From Svornostia abyssi (GTDB lineage Bacteria > Actinomycetota > Thermoleophilia > Solirubrobacterales > Solirubrobacteraceae): a DNA stretch of 64,000 nt. The position numbers and the translations under genes are program-made. The stretch's first letter is position 1. Each line of letters begins with the position of its first letter. The DNA lies in assembly GCA_024666565.1 (NCBI GenBank), contig CP088295.1:1984001-2048000 (forward strand), given 5' to 3'. Of this stretch, positions 9,254 to 18,962 are shown piece after piece. Below the pieces are notes generated by a model. It saw nothing but the letters and a program-made list of their open reading frames with translations, was not told the origin of the DNA and ran no database searches.

Positions 9254-9262
9254 CCCCAAGCA

Positions 9263-10528
9263 ATGCCCGGCACCGTGGTCATGAAGTTCGGCGGCACGTC
9301 CGTCGCCGACGCCGAGCGCCTCAAGCGCGCCGCCCAGAGGATCGTCGCCAAGCGCGAGGAGGGTCTGCGCGTGGTCGCGGTCCTGTCCGCGCGCGGCAAG
9401 ACCACCGATGACCTCATCGCGGACGCGCAGGAGATCAGCCCGCACCCGGACCCGCGCGAGATGGACATGCTCCTCTCCACCGGCGAGCGGCAGTCCTGTG
9501 CGCTCTGCGCGATGGCGATCAACGACCTCGGCCATCAGGCGATCAGTCTCACCGGCTCGCAGGCCGGCATCGTCACGGATACGTCGCACACGAAGGCGCG
9601 CATCCTCGAGGTGCGCGCCGACCGGATCCGCGAAGCGCTGGACGACGACAAGATCGTCCTCGTCGCCGGGTTCCAGGGGGTCTCGACGGCGCGGGACGTC
9701 ACCACGCTGGGGCGCGGCGGCTCGGACACCACCGCGGTCGCGCTGGCCGCGGCGATCGAGGCGGACGAGTGCGAGATCTACACGGACGTCCCCGGCGTGT
9801 TCAACGCCGACCCGCGCATCGTCCCGAACGCCCGCAAGATCCCGGTGATCTCCTTCGAGGAGGTGCTGGAGATGAGCGCCTCGGGCGCGGGCGTCCTGCA
9901 GCTGCGCTCGCTCGAGTACGCCCGCACCCACGGCGTTCGCGTTCATTGCCGGTCCTCGTTCAGCGACGAGCCGGGTACCGTTGTCGTCGGAGATCAGGAA
10001 ACCGTGGAGAACCCGCTCATCACCGCCGTCACGCACTCCACCGGGGAGTCGCGCATCACGCTGTCGCACGTGCCCGACACGCCCGGCGTCGCGGGTCGCA
10101 TCGCGACCGCGCTCGCGGAGGCGAACATCAACATCGACATGATCATCCAGAACGAGCCGGTGTCCGAGGCCGCGGCCGCGGAGCTCTCGTTCACCGTGCC
10201 GCGCGACGACCTCCACGGGGCGAAGCTCGCCCTGCAGCCGCTCGCCGACGAGCTGAGCATGCAGCTCACCGCCCAGGAGGCGATCGGCAAGGTCTCGATC
10301 GTCGGCGCGGGGATGAAGACGCATCCGGGTGTCGCCGCGCGCGTGTTCAGCACGCTCGGCCGGGAGGGGATCAACATCGAGATGATCTCCACGTCGCCCA
10401 TCAAGATCAGCTGCGTCGTCGACGGCGACCGTGTGCCGGATGCGGTGCGTGCGTTGCACAGCGAGTTCGAGCTGTCCGGTGAAGGGACGATCCAAGTCGA
10501 GCGCCCGTTTGGGGAATTTGCCACATGA
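9263..10528 (+). CDS. lysC: aspartate kinase
   Basis: 421 residues. KFGGTS at 8-13 is the nucleotide-binding signature, followed by STGERQS and the [15 protein letters not shown] motif of the amino-acid kinase fold (to about 245). Two ACT domains (about 265-340 and 345-415) carry the allosteric threonine/lysine site. It catalyses the first step to lysine, methionine and threonine: ATP-dependent phosphorylation of aspartate. Length and layout match the actinobacterial alpha2beta2 class, whose beta subunit comes from an internal start; that is known for relatives and not shown here. asd follows after 67 bases. Confidence 0.96.
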   Translation: MPGTVVMKFGGTSVADAERLKRAAQRIVAKREEGLRVVAVLSARGKTTDDLIADAQEISPHPDPREMDMLLSTGERQSCALCAMAINDLGHQAISLTGSQAGIVTDTSHTKARILEVRADRIREALDDDKIVLVAGFQGVSTARDVTTLGRGGSDTTAVALAAAIEADECEIYTDVPGVFNADPRIVPNARKIPVISFEEVLEMSASGAGVLQLRSLEYARTHGVRVHCRSSFSDEPGTVVVGDQETVENPLITAVTHSTGESRITLSHVPDTPGVAGRIATALAEANINIDMIIQNEPVSEAAAAELSFTVPRDDLHGAKLALQPLADELSMQLTAQEAIGKVSIVGAGMKTHPGVAARVFSTLGREGINIEMISTSPIKISCVVDGDRVPDAVRALHSEFELSGEGTIQVERPFGEFAT

Positions 10529-10595
10529 TTTCGGCAGAGCCTCATCATGTGGCCGGGAGTATTCGCTGCGCTCATACGTCCCAGGAGGTCTCCGC

Positions 10596-11635
10596 GTGAG
10601 TAGTCCCCGCGTTGCCGTCGTCGGCGCCACCGGCGCGGTCGGCCAGATCATGCTGAAGACCCTCGAGCGCCGTGGGTTCGAGGCCAGCGCCATCGTGCCG
10701 TTCGCGAGTGAGCGCAGCGCCGGCAAGGAGCTGCCCGGCTACGGCACCATCCAGCCCCTGAGCGACGACACCGTCACGGGCTACGACCTCGCGCTGTTCA
10801 GCGCGGGCGGTTCGACCTCGCGCGCCTGGGCGGACAAGTTCGTGGCCGGCGGCGCGGTCGTCGTGGACAACTCGTCGGCGTTCCGCATGGACCCGGACGT
10901 CCCGCTCGTCGTCTCCGAGGTCAATCCGGACGCGATCGAGTCCGCCCGCAAGGGCATCGTCGCGAACCCGAACTGCACCACGATGGTCGTGATGCTGCCC
11001 GCCAAGGCGCTGCACGACGCGTTCGGCATGACCGCGATGGTCGCGACCAGCTACCAGGCCGCGCCGGCGGCGCCGGGCAGAAGGGCATCGACGAGCTCGC
11101 GGCGCAGATGCCGGTCCTGCACGAGGAGATCGACTTCCTCGTCACCGACGGCCAGCGTGCCCGCGAGCTCGTGGTCGCCGAGGTGCACGCCGACACGCTC
11201 GCGTACAACGTGGTGCCCATGCTTGGCACGCTCGGCGAGAACGGCTACACCGACGAAGAGATGAAGATGCAGAACGAGAGTCGCAAGATTCTCGACCTGC
11301 CGAACCTCGCGGTCTCCCCGACCTGCGTGCGGGTGCCGGTGATGGTCGGCCACGCGATCGAGGTCCGCGCGACCTACGAGCGGGAGGTCGATCTCGCCGA
11401 GGCGAAGGCCGCGCTCGAGGCGTTCCCGAACCTCATCGTCGAGGAGGCGCCGACACCCCTGGCCGCCGCCGGGCGCGACGAGACGTTCGTCGGCCGCGTG
11501 CGGGTGGACCTCGGGGACCCGAAGAGCCTGAACTTCTTCGTCGTCGGCGACAACCTGCTCAAGGGCGCCGCGCTGAACACCGTGCAGCTCGCAGAGCTCG
11601 CCGTCGAGCGCGGGCTCGTCGGCGCCCGCGCGTAG
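10596..11635 (+). CDS. asd: aspartate-semialdehyde dehydrogenase (one frameshift)
   Basis: About 345 residues after repair. It opens with VAVVGATGAVGQIML (NADP loop), carries the catalytic NPNCTT, and after the break continues GAGQKGIDEL and FVVGDNLLKGAA as in the family. It reduces aspartyl phosphate made by LysC, the next pathway step. The start is the GTG at 10596, seven bases after an AGGAGG ribosome-binding site at 10583-10588. The frame breaks at 11058-11080, in a GC-only stretch between SYQAA and GAGQKG: two extra bases or one missing base. Because the gene is essential in most bacteria and both halves are well conserved, an error in the sequence is much likelier than a pseudogene. Confidence 0.9.
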
Positions 11636-11800
11636 GGCCGGCCCACCCTCCCCCGGAGTGGGGGCACCGCAAGCGGTGAGGACCGGCTTGCCCGTCTGTC
11701 GAGGGGGCTGGGCCGTCACGCGCCGCTGGTCGATCGGCAGGGCCAAGGACCCGGAATCCCGGGTTCCCACACCCCCATTTTTTCCGAAGGGACAACGGAA
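11636..11800 (+). other. asd-mcp intergenic region with hairpins
   Basis: 165 bases. A C5/G5 hairpin (11650-11664) is followed by CACCGCAAGCGGTG (11665-11678), either of which could end asd transcription. Closer to the chemotaxis gene, a 21-base hairpin (11747-11767) precedes a T6 tract at 11778-11783, only about 18 bases before the ATG. The last could be an attenuator-like element or a coincidence. A c-di-GMP riboswitch was looked for and does not fit. Confidence 0.4.
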
Positions 11801-13627
11801 ATGCGATCGATGCGAGTACCGCTGCGGGCAAAGCTGCTCGGCGGATTCGGCGCCGTGGTGGCGCTCATGGTTGTGTTGGGCCTCCTGGGCCTGAACAACG
11901 TCAGCTCCGTGGAGCAGGGCGCTGAGCGGATCAACGACGACACGGTGCCGAGCGTCAACGCCGTCAATGAAATGCGCATCTGGTCGCAGACGCTGCGCAA
12001 GGATCAGTTCCGCCACGCGGCCGCGCCCACCCAGGCGAAGATGAACGAGATCGAGAACGTGGACGTGCCGCTCGACATCAAGTCGGTGAACGCGGCGTTC
12101 ACGGCGCTGGGTCCGCTCGTCAAGGGCGACAGCCGCGAGGAAGCGCGCCTCGCGAAGGCGAAGGCGACGTGGGCCGAGTACCTGAAGCTCACCGACGGGT
12201 TCCTGGCTGTGAGCCGCGCGGGCCGCAACCAGGAGGCCGCGAACATCCTCGCCGGCGGCGGGGATGTCTTCAGCGACTTCGACGCGCAGATGCAGGAGTG
12301 GAACAAGGCTGTGCAGGCCGCGGGCGACGCGACCTACGCCGACGCCGAGGCCACGGCGAAGGACGCGCGGAACACCACGATCGCGATCCTCGTGCTGGCA
12401 ATCGTCCTGGCTCTCGCCATCGCGCTGCTGCTCTCCCGCAGCATCGCCAAGGGCGTGCGTGAGGTCCTGGACCGTCTCGGCAGCCTCAGCAACCGCGACA
12501 GCGCCGAGCTGAAGGACGGCCTCGAGCACCTCGCCGAGGGTGACCTCACCCGCGAGGTCACCGCGGTCACGACCCCGATCGAGACGTGGTCCAACGACGA
12601 GATCGGCGACGTCGCGCAGGCGGTCAACGCCACCCGTGAGCACACCGTCGCGTCGGTCGAGGCCTACGCCGCCGCGCGTGTCGCCCTCGCCGACATGATC
12701 GGCCAGGTCGGCAACACGGCGGGGACGGTGTCCGCGGCCTCGCAGCAGATGGCGTCGACGTCGGACGAAGCCGGCCGCGCGGTGGGCGAGATCGCCAACG
12801 CCGTTGGCGAGGTCGCGTCAGGTGCTCAGCGCCAGGTGCAGTCCGTCGAGGACGCGAAGCGGATGACCGAGGAGGTCGCCGGCGCGACCCGCGAGTCGGC
12901 CGAGAACGCGAAGCAGACCGTCGAGGCCGCGCGGCAGACGCGTGAGATGGCCGAGGCGGGCATGCAGGCGGCGTCCGCGGCGACCGACGCGATGGTCGAG
13001 GTGCGCACCGCCAGCCAGCAGGCCGCCGAAGCGATCGGTGAGCTCGGGGCCAAGAGCGAGCAGATCGGCGGGATCGTCGACACGATCACGACGATCGCCG
13101 AGCAGACGAACCTGCTGGCGCTCAACGCGGCGATCGAGGCGGCGCGCGCCGGTGAGCAGGGCCGCGGGTTCGCGGTCGTCGCCGACGAGGTGCGCAAGCT
13201 GGCCGAGGAGTCGCAGTCCGCGGCGTCGTCGATCGCCGACCTCATCGGCCAGATCCAGGCCGAGACCGGCAAGGCGGTCGAGACCGTCAAGACCGGTGCC
13301 GAGCGCACGGCTGAGGGCTCGACCACGGTCGAGGAGGCGCGCCGCTCCTTCGAGGAGATCGGCACGTCGATCGGCGACATGGGCTCACGCGTCGAGCAGA
13401 TCGCCGCGGCGGTCGAGCAGATCGCTGAGACGGCGAGTCGCATGAGCGAGTCGATGAACGACGTCGCCGCGGTGGCCGAGGAGTCGTCGGCCTCGACCGA
13501 GCAGGTGTCCGCCTCGACGCAGCAGACCTCGGCGTCGACGGAGGAGATCGCCGCGTCGGCACAGGAGCTCGCCGCCAGCGCGCAGCAGCTCGACAGCCTC
13601 GTCTCGCGCTTCACGGTTCAGGCGTAG
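11801..13627 (+). CDS. methyl-accepting chemotaxis protein
   Basis: 608 residues. Membrane helix 1 at about 13-33, a helical ligand-binding region (35-190, four-helix-bundle type), helix 2 at about 193-212, a HAMP segment to about 285, then a long cytoplasmic coiled coil. The signalling tip reads [20 protein letters not shown], the CheA/CheW contact, followed by [18 protein letters not shown]. Ala/Gln/Glu-rich flanks supply methylation sites. It would report an extracytoplasmic signal to CheA. No che genes lie in the window. A purine-rich stretch about nine bases upstream (GAAGGGA) supports the start at 11801; ATG at 11810 is possible. It ends at a strong terminator. Confidence 0.95.
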   Translation: MRSMRVPLRAKLLGGFGAVVALMVVLGLLGLNNVSSVEQGAERINDDTVPSVNAVNEMRIWSQTLRKDQFRHAAAPTQAKMNEIENVDVPLDIKSVNAAFTALGPLVKGDSREEARLAKAKATWAEYLKLTDGFLAVSRAGRNQEAANILAGGGDVFSDFDAQMQEWNKAVQAAGDATYADAEATAKDARNTTIAILVLAIVLALAIALLLSRSIAKGVREVLDRLGSLSNRDSAELKDGLEHLAEGDLTREVTAVTTPIETWSNDEIGDVAQAVNATREHTVASVEAYAAARVALADMIGQVGNTAGTVSAASQQMASTSDEAGRAVGEIANAVGEVASGAQRQVQSVEDAKRMTEEVAGATRESAENAKQTVEAARQTREMAEAGMQAASAATDAMVEVRTASQQAAEAIGELGAKSEQIGGIVDTITTIAEQTNLLALNAAIEAARAGEQGRGFAVVADEVRKLAEESQSAASSIADLIGQIQAETGKAVETVKTGAERTAEGSTTVEEARRSFEEIGTSIGDMGSRVEQIAAAVEQIAETASRMSESMNDVAAVAEESSASTEQVSASTQQTSASTEEIAASAQELAASAQQLDSLVSRFTVQA

Positions 13628-13640
13628 GGCAGGGACCCAT

Positions 13641-13687
13641 CCGAGCCGGCGGGGTGCGGGACGTGATCGTCCCGCACCCCGGCTCGG
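13641..13687 (+). terminator. strong terminator after the chemotaxis gene
   Basis: A 22-base left arm and 19-base right arm pair fully except for a three-base bulge, around the loop GTGATC. The hairpin begins 13 bases after the stop codon. It also ends four bases before the stop of the small minus-strand reading frame at 13691, so it may serve both. Confidence 0.85.
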
Positions 13688-13690
13688 GTG

Positions 13691-13792
13691 CTACGGCGTC
13701 CGGCGCGGCAGCGGCCGGACGGTCGGCCGCATCGGCGGCCTGGGCGGGCGGCGGATCATGGGCGCCGGCCGCAGGGGGCGTGCACGTGGCAT
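13691..13792 (-). CDS. candidate 33-residue Arg/Pro-rich small protein
   Basis: A short minus-strand frame begins with ATG five bases after a textbook AGGAG (complement of 13798-13802) and ends TAG just before the shared terminator. The product begins MPRARPLRPAP and consists almost only of Arg, Pro, Met, Thr and Leu, with repeated RPP/RP steps. Such a composition could bind nucleic acid or membrane, but there is no basis for a function. The case rests on the ribosome-binding site and the well-placed terminator; the Arg/Pro bias is easily produced by GC-rich DNA, so it remains a candidate. Confidence 0.4.
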   Translation of the reverse strand: MPRARPLRPAPMIRRPPRPPMRPTVRPLPRRTP

Positions 13793-14098
13793 AGAGGCTC
13801 CTTCGAAGTCGTGGGCGTGGGTGAGGGCGGTCCCTCACACGGATCACCCGTCAGGAGCACGACGGCTGCGGTCGGCAGCGAGAGCGGTCAGGACGGGTGC
13901 GGCTGGCGCACGACGAGGCTCGACGACGAGCTGGTGCGCGGGGTGCTGCTGCTCACACGATGTCCATGACGTCCGCACGGTAGCGCAACGCCCGCGGTCC
14001 GCGCAAGCGCGGTGTTCGACAGTGTGGCCAACCAGGCGCGGCAGGCCTCGACACAACGTCAGCCCCCATCGATTGCTAAATGTGCTTTCTTTTGGAGT
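13793..14098. other. gene-poor stretch, no clear feature
   Basis: About 300 bases without a convincing reading frame. A small hairpin CCGCGCAAGCGCGG lies at 13999-14012. The last 35 bases (from about 14065) are unusually AT-rich for this window and may hold the promoter of the next gene, but I cannot place -10 and -35 boxes with confidence. Confidence 0.5.
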
Positions 14099-14914
14099 AT
14101 GTCCGGAGGGGGCCGACGACGTGCATCGCCGCTGCGGCCCATCGGCGGTCCTGACCGCCGCCGCCCGGCGCTCGCAGCGGGTGACGGCTTGGCCGGCTGC
14201 GATCCCCGACGCTTCGTCCTCCTCGGCTATGCGCACGATCGCCGCCGGGTCGGAGACGGCGCGTATCCCGCCCTGGATCCGGTGGGCGGCGTGCTGCTGC
14301 TCCCTGGTGAGCGCCGGGTCGGCGCGTGGCGCGCCCGTGCCGCCACGGCCGTGCGGCGCGCTCCCGGCGCGGCCCGCGTGCAGTCGCGCCGGCGCTGGCG
14401 GGGCGCCACTGGTCCCGTGCTGACCGTCACGGACCGCCGCCTCGTCGTGCATGGACCGAGCCGGGACGGCGACGGCGCGCACGTCGAGCTGGAGCGGATC
14501 TCGGCGGTCCGCGTCACGTTCCGGCGCCTGCGTGCGCACATCGACATCGATGTGCTCCTGCACTGCTCGCAGACCGGGGCGTCGGCGCAGCTGGGGCTCA
14601 GCCTCGTGCTCGGGCGTCGCGCAGCGACCACGTTCGTGCGAGCGCTGTCCGCCGCCCACCGGGCGCGGTGGGACGGGTACGACCTCCCGATCCCCGTCGC
14701 CGCGGCCATCGCCGCAGCCCGCCCGCAGCGCACGCCCCGCGAGCTGCGCTACGACCCGGTCGTGCACATGCCGCTCGGCGTCACGGACGCGATCCGCGGA
14801 CCCGGTGCGGGCCCCGCCGTCGCGCAACGTCAGCGCGCGCCCCGGCGGACCGAGGGTCAGGCGGCGCGCTGTGCGACGGCCGGCAGCGCGAAGGCGCCGG
14901 CCAGCAGCTCGTAG
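14099..14914 (+). CDS. hypothetical protein with PH-like domain
   Basis: Up to 271 residues. The recognisable part is about 65-165: LLLPGERRVGAW, then GPVLTVTDRRLVVHGP and a hydrophobic-alternating stretch to about 165, the pattern of bacterial PH-like domains (a strand with TDRRLV after a LLPGE opening). A helix of about 30 residues follows. The first 60 residues look poorly constrained, so the start is uncertain; ATG 14099 is taken because it follows a GGAG within an AT-rich patch, though the spacing is short. The last 58 bases overlap the end of the convergent LLM gene. Function unknown; membrane or protein docking is typical of the fold. Confidence 0.55.
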   Translation: MSGGGRRRASPLRPIGGPDRRRPALAAGDGLAGCDPRRFVLLGYAHDRRRVGDGAYPALDPVGGVLLLPGERRVGAWRARAATAVRRAPGAARVQSRRRWRGATGPVLTVTDRRLVVHGPSRDGDGAHVELERISAVRVTFRRLRAHIDIDVLLHCSQTGASAQLGLSLVLGRRAATTFVRALSAAHRARWDGYDLPIPVAAAIAAARPQRTPRELRYDPVVHMPLGVTDAIRGPGAGPAVAQRQRAPRRTEGQAARCATAGSAKAPASSS

Positions 14915-15897
14915 CTGCGTCGTCTCGCATCGTCGTCGTGGGTGATCGTCACGACGATCACCTCGGAGGCGCCGTACTCGTCGGCGAGCGCGACGATCCC
15001 GTCGCGAACCTGGTCGGCGGTGCCGACGATCTCCCGCCGCCCGCGTGAGGGCGCCAGCGGGTCGCGGCCCTCGTCGCGCAGGATCCGCATGGCATCCTCG
15101 ACCGAGGCGATCGGCGCGGGTTCGCCACGGCGCAGGCGCCGGAACGCCAGCCGGGCGGAGGACGCCAGCCGCTGGGCTTCCTCCTCCGTGTCGGCGGCCA
15201 GTGCCCACGCCCCGACGGCGAGCTGGACCGAGGCTGCATGCTCCGAGCCCTGGAAGCGCTCGACATAGGACTGCGCGATCGACGCGCCCGCCGGGTTGAT
15301 GAAGTCGGCGAAGGCGTACGGCAGCCCGAGCTCCGCAGCCCAGATCGCGCTCTGCCGCGACGAGCCGAGCAGCCACGGCTCCGGGCGCTGCGCCATGTCC
15401 GGCAGCGACTGGATGCGGCTGAACGGATGGTCTGTGGGGAACCGGCCACCGAGGTGGGCGAGCAGCTCGGCCAGTTGCTCGCGGAAGTCGTCGGGGGCGC
15501 GGTCGCGCCGGTCGCGCTGCAGCGCGAAGGCCGTGAGCGGGTCGGTGCCCGACGCGCGTCCGAGACCCAGGTCGATCCGGCCCGGGTACAACGCGCTGAG
15601 CACGCCGAAGGTCTCAGCCACCTTCAGTGGGCTGTAGTGCGGCAGCATCACTCCGCCGCTGCCGACGCGCAGGTTGCGTGTCGCCGCGGCGATCGGGCCG
15701 ATGAGCGCCTCGGGGCTGGGGCCGGCCACCATCCCGCCGCCGTGGTGCTCGGCGACCCAGTAACGGTGGTAGCCGAGCTCGTCGGCGAGCCGGGCGAGCG
15801 CGATGGTGTTGCGCAGCGCGTCGGCGCCGGTCTTCCCGGCCGAGACGGGCGACTGGTCCAGGACGCTGAGACGCAGGGGGCGCGGCACGCCTCCCAC
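14857..15897 (-). CDS. LLM class flavin-dependent oxidoreductase
   Basis: 346 residues, luciferase-like TIM barrel. LSVLDQSPVSAG at the start, YHRYWVAEHH at 43-52, the VGSGGVMLPHYSPLKVAE block at 78-95, and GRIDLGLGRASGTDP at 105-119 are characteristic of the MsnO8/YhbW-type subgroup that uses FMN (or F420 in some relatives). It probably oxidises or monooxygenates a small organic substrate, which cannot be named. GTG start, seven bases after the stop of the PAS-GGDEF-EAL gene, so the two are likely co-transcribed. Confidence 0.92.
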   Translation of the reverse strand: MGGVPRPLRLSVLDQSPVSAGKTGADALRNTIALARLADELGYHRYWVAEHHGGGMVAGPSPEALIGPIAAATRNLRVGSGGVMLPHYSPLKVAETFGVLSALYPGRIDLGLGRASGTDPLTAFALQRDRRDRAPDDFREQLAELLAHLGGRFPTDHPFSRIQSLPDMAQRPEPWLLGSSRQSAIWAAELGLPYAFADFINPAGASIAQSYVERFQGSEHAASVQLAVGAWALAADTEEEAQRLASSARLAFRRLRRGEPAPIASVEDAMRILRDEGRDPLAPSRGRREIVGTADQVRDGIVALADEYGASEVIVVTITHDDDARRRSYELLAGAFALPAVAQRAA

Positions 15898-15904
15898 GGT
15901 AGCC

Positions 15905-18820
15905 CTACGACCCGGTGCGGGCTTCTCGCAGCAACTCGTCGACCGGCCGCGGGCGTCCGAGGTGGAAGCCCTGCCCGTAGTCGACGCCGAGCTCGCGCAG
16001 CAGTTCGACGGTCTCGTCGTCTCCGACGAACTCGGCGCAGGTCTGGGTGCCCATCGCCTTCGCGATGTCGACGACCGCCCGCACGACGAGCCGGTCGGTG
16101 GGCGTGATCGGCAGCTGGCGGATGAACTCGCCGTCGATCTTCAGGAGATCGAACGCGAGGTGCTTGAGGTAGTAGAACGACGCGAACCCCGCCCCGAAGT
16201 CGTCGAGCGCGAAGCGGCAGCCCAGCGCACGCAGGTCCCGGGCCAGCACGCGGGCGCGGTCGATGTTGACGATCGCCTCGGTCTCCGTGACCTCGACGGT
16301 CAGCGCGCCTTCGCGGATGGGCCCTTCCCGGAGTAGCAGCTCGACGTCGCGGGCCAGGGTCGGGTCGTTGACGGTGCGGCCGGAGAGGTTCACCGTGACG
16401 TTCACGGGCCGGCCGGCCGTCTCCCTCGCCCGGATGAGCGCCACCGCGCGGGCGAGCACCCAGCGGTCGAGCTGCTGCACGAGGTCGTAGCGCTCCGCGA
16501 GCCCGAGGAACGTCCCCGGCGGGATGAGCGAGCCGTCCTCGGAGGGCATGCGGATCAGCAGCTCGAACCGGTCCATGCCGTCCTCGTCCACGCCGGCTGT
16601 GAGCGGCACGATCGGCTGGGCGTGCAGGACGAAGCCGTCGTCGAGGTCCAGAGCGTCGCGCAGCCGATCGAGCCACGCGGTGCCGAGCGGCTCGCGCTCG
16701 GTGCCGGCCTCGGGGTCGTGGACGGCGAACTGGTCGCGGCCGGCCTGCTTTGCGGCGTACATCGCGTGATCGGCCTGGATGAGCAGCTCGTGCGGCGCCT
16801 CGGCGGGCGGGCCGTCCCATGTCGTGATGCCGATCGAGGCGGTGACCCTGCCGTGGCGGTTGGCCGTCAGCACGACGCCGCCGTCACGCAGCTCGTCGAG
16901 CACCTTCTCCGCGACCTGGATGGCGTCGCTGCGGCCCATCTGCGGCAGGAGGATCCCGAACTCGTCGCCGCCGAGCCGGGCGACGATGTCGCTCGTGCGC
17001 AGGGAGTGGCGCAGCACGCGGGCGACCCGTTCGATGAGCTCATCGCCCACCGCGTGGCCGAGCGTGTCGTTGACCATCTTCAGGCCGTCGAGGTCGACCA
17101 CCATCAGCGCGCCGGGGACCTGGTAGCGCTCGGCATGCGCGAGCGCGCGCTCGAGCTCCTCCTCGAAGCGGCGGCGGTTGAACATGCCGGTGAGGGGATC
17201 GTGGTCGGCGAGGTACTGCAGCTGCCCCTCGAACCGCTTGCGCTCGGTGATGTCGAGGATCTGCAGCACCGCGGTCGGCTCATCGTCGGTGCCGTCGGTG
17301 TCCACGTCGGCGGCGCCGCCGAGCAGCGCCCAGACGAACTGCCCGTCGCGGTGCATGAGCCGCACCTCGCTCTGAAAGCTCGGAAGCCGCGCGTTGGCCA
17401 GGTCGCACAGGCGCGCCTGCAGGCCCGGCCCGTCCTCGGGGTGCACGAGGGCCGACAGCGCCATGCCGTCGAGTTCGTCCTCCTCGCGGCCCACGAGCAG
17501 GGCGAGTGCCCGGTTTGCGTCAAGCAGCCGGCCGGGAGACCCGGTGGAGAGGTCCACGAGCCCCACCCCGATCGGGGCGTGGTCGAACGCCGTGCGAAAG
17601 CGTGCCTCGGCACGGCGGCGGGCGGCCTCCGCGCGGTGCGGCTCGGTGATGTCACGCGCGACGCTGATGTACCCGACGACGTCGCCGGCGGTGTCGCGCT
17701 GCACGGTGATCGTCATGACCATCCGGCGCCGCGTGCCGTCCTTGCGGATGAACGTCCACTCGCGCGTCTCGGGGGCCGACATGCGCGCGTTCATGGTGAA
17801 GACGTCAAGGCTCGGCGGGATCCCGAGCTCCTTCGCGCGCCCGATGATCTCCTCGGGGTCGTGCCAGATCCCCGGCGTCTTGCCGAGCATCTCCTCGACG
17901 GTGTAGCCGAACATGAGCTCGGCGCCGCGGTTCATGTCGGTGATGATGCCCCACTGGCTCGTCGCGACGATCGCGTGCTCGGTGACCGCGTCGAGGACGC
18001 CGCGCAGCTGGTCCCGGGCCCGTGCGAGGTCGCGTTCCATCCGCGCGGGCTCGGTGATGTCCTGGGTGGTGCCGACGACGGACACGAGCTGCCCGTCCTC
18101 GTCGAACTGCGGCCGGCCGCGGACGCGGAAGGTGCCGATGGACCCGTCGGCCCGGCGGATGCGGTGCGCGATGTTGAAGTTCTCGCCCTGGCCGAGGCTT
18201 CGCTCGACCGCGGCGAACACCCGCTCGCGGTCCTCGGTGAGGACGAACTCCTCGAACCGCACGCGGTCCGGTGGCAGGCTCGCCGGGGTGTGGCCCAGCA
18301 GGCGGTACATGCCGTCGGAGAGGTGCAGTTGCTGGCTGGGCAGCTCGAGCTCCCACATCCCCAGCAGGGCGATCGTCTCGACGTCGGCCATCCGCTGCGC
18401 CTCGTGCTCGAGGTCGAGCAGCGACGCGCGCTGCGCGGTGACGTCGGCAAAGCGCACGAGGACGCCGTCCGGCCCGTCGCCGAACGGCACCGCGGTGACC
18501 GACAGCCACCGCAACGCGTCGTCAGGGTGATGGACGCCGACGAGCACGTCGCGCTGGGTCTCACCCGTGCGCTGTGCGACGGCGGACGGATGGTGCTCGG
18601 GGGCGAGGGGCTGTCCGTCTGCCGTGACGGTGCGCCAGCGCGGATCCATGTTCGAGCGCCCGTGGAGCTGATCGGCGGTCAGGCCGAGGATCGTGGGCGC
18701 GAGGTCGTTCGCCGCCTCGATCGTGCCGTCGGGGGCGTGCACGAGGACGCCTTCGCCGAGCAGCGCGGCAGCCCGCGCAAGCGCGTCGTTCCAGGGTCGG
18801 TTCACGGCTCCGTCAGGCAT
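15905..18820 (-). CDS. multi-PAS GGDEF-EAL protein
   Basis: 971 residues from the ATG at 18820 (a TTG at 18868 would add 16). No membrane segment: a soluble sensor. Four PAS-like modules occupy about 10-135, 145-270, 275-400 and 405-545, the third and fourth followed by PAC segments ending DITE. The GGDEF domain (about 555-720) has an intact LGGDEFGILLP. The EAL domain (about 735-970) has ELL in place of EAL at its first motif but keeps NLSG, the ExTE motif, DDFGAG, LKIDGEF and AEFVGDDE, so phosphodiesterase activity is possible. It may set c-di-GMP up or down according to redox, light or ligand signals sensed by the PAS modules. Directly upstream of the LLM oxidoreductase. Confidence 0.9.
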   Translation of the reverse strand: MPDGAVNRPWNDALARAAALLGEGVLVHAPDGTIEAANDLAPTILGLTADQLHGRSNMDPRWRTVTADGQPLAPEHHPSAVAQRTGETQRDVLVGVHHPDDALRWLSVTAVPFGDGPDGVLVRFADVTAQRASLLDLEHEAQRMADVETIALLGMWELELPSQQLHLSDGMYRLLGHTPASLPPDRVRFEEFVLTEDRERVFAAVERSLGQGENFNIAHRIRRADGSIGTFRVRGRPQFDEDGQLVSVVGTTQDITEPARMERDLARARDQLRGVLDAVTEHAIVATSQWGIITDMNRGAELMFGYTVEEMLGKTPGIWHDPEEIIGRAKELGIPPSLDVFTMNARMSAPETREWTFIRKDGTRRRMVMTITVQRDTAGDVVGYISVARDITEPHRAEAARRRAEARFRTAFDHAPIGVGLVDLSTGSPGRLLDANRALALLVGREEDELDGMALSALVHPEDGPGLQARLCDLANARLPSFQSEVRLMHRDGQFVWALLGGAADVDTDGTDDEPTAVLQILDITERKRFEGQLQYLADHDPLTGMFNRRRFEEELERALAHAERYQVPGALMVVDLDGLKMVNDTLGHAVGDELIERVARVLRHSLRTSDIVARLGGDEFGILLPQMGRSDAIQVAEKVLDELRDGGVVLTANRHGRVTASIGITTWDGPPAEAPHELLIQADHAMYAAKQAGRDQFAVHDPEAGTEREPLGTAWLDRLRDALDLDDGFVLHAQPIVPLTAGVDEDGMDRFELLIRMPSEDGSLIPPGTFLGLAERYDLVQQLDRWVLARAVALIRARETAGRPVNVTVNLSGRTVNDPTLARDVELLLREGPIREGALTVEVTETEAIVNIDRARVLARDLRALGCRFALDDFGAGFASFYYLKHLAFDLLKIDGEFIRQLPITPTDRLVVRAVVDIAKAMGTQTCAEFVGDDETVELLRELGVDYGQGFHLGRPRPVDELLREARTGS

Positions 18821-18962
18821 CGGGGGGCTCAGGCCGCGCTCCGGGTGAGGGGTGCGCTGAGCGCTCAACGGTACGCAGGTGCCCGAACCCGGGGGATCGG
18901 GACTGGACGAACGGATGAGTGCGAACGCGCCATCTGGCGCGCTCGCACGTCAGACGTTGCGG

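Noticed and set aside
9190-9262. lysine riboswitch before lysC
   Set aside because: The 73-base gap is too short and holds only a divergent promoter region.
11636-11800. c-di-GMP (GEMM) riboswitch upstream of the chemotaxis gene
   Set aside because: Neither the GCAAA-type core nor the expected paired domains are present, despite the attractive context of five GGDEF proteins.
13844-15376. long minus-strand frame opposite the PH-like and LLM genes
   Set aside because: It is an antisense open frame of GC-rich DNA: composition is Arg/Gly/Ala-rich without recognisable domain, and it overlaps a solid LLM gene.
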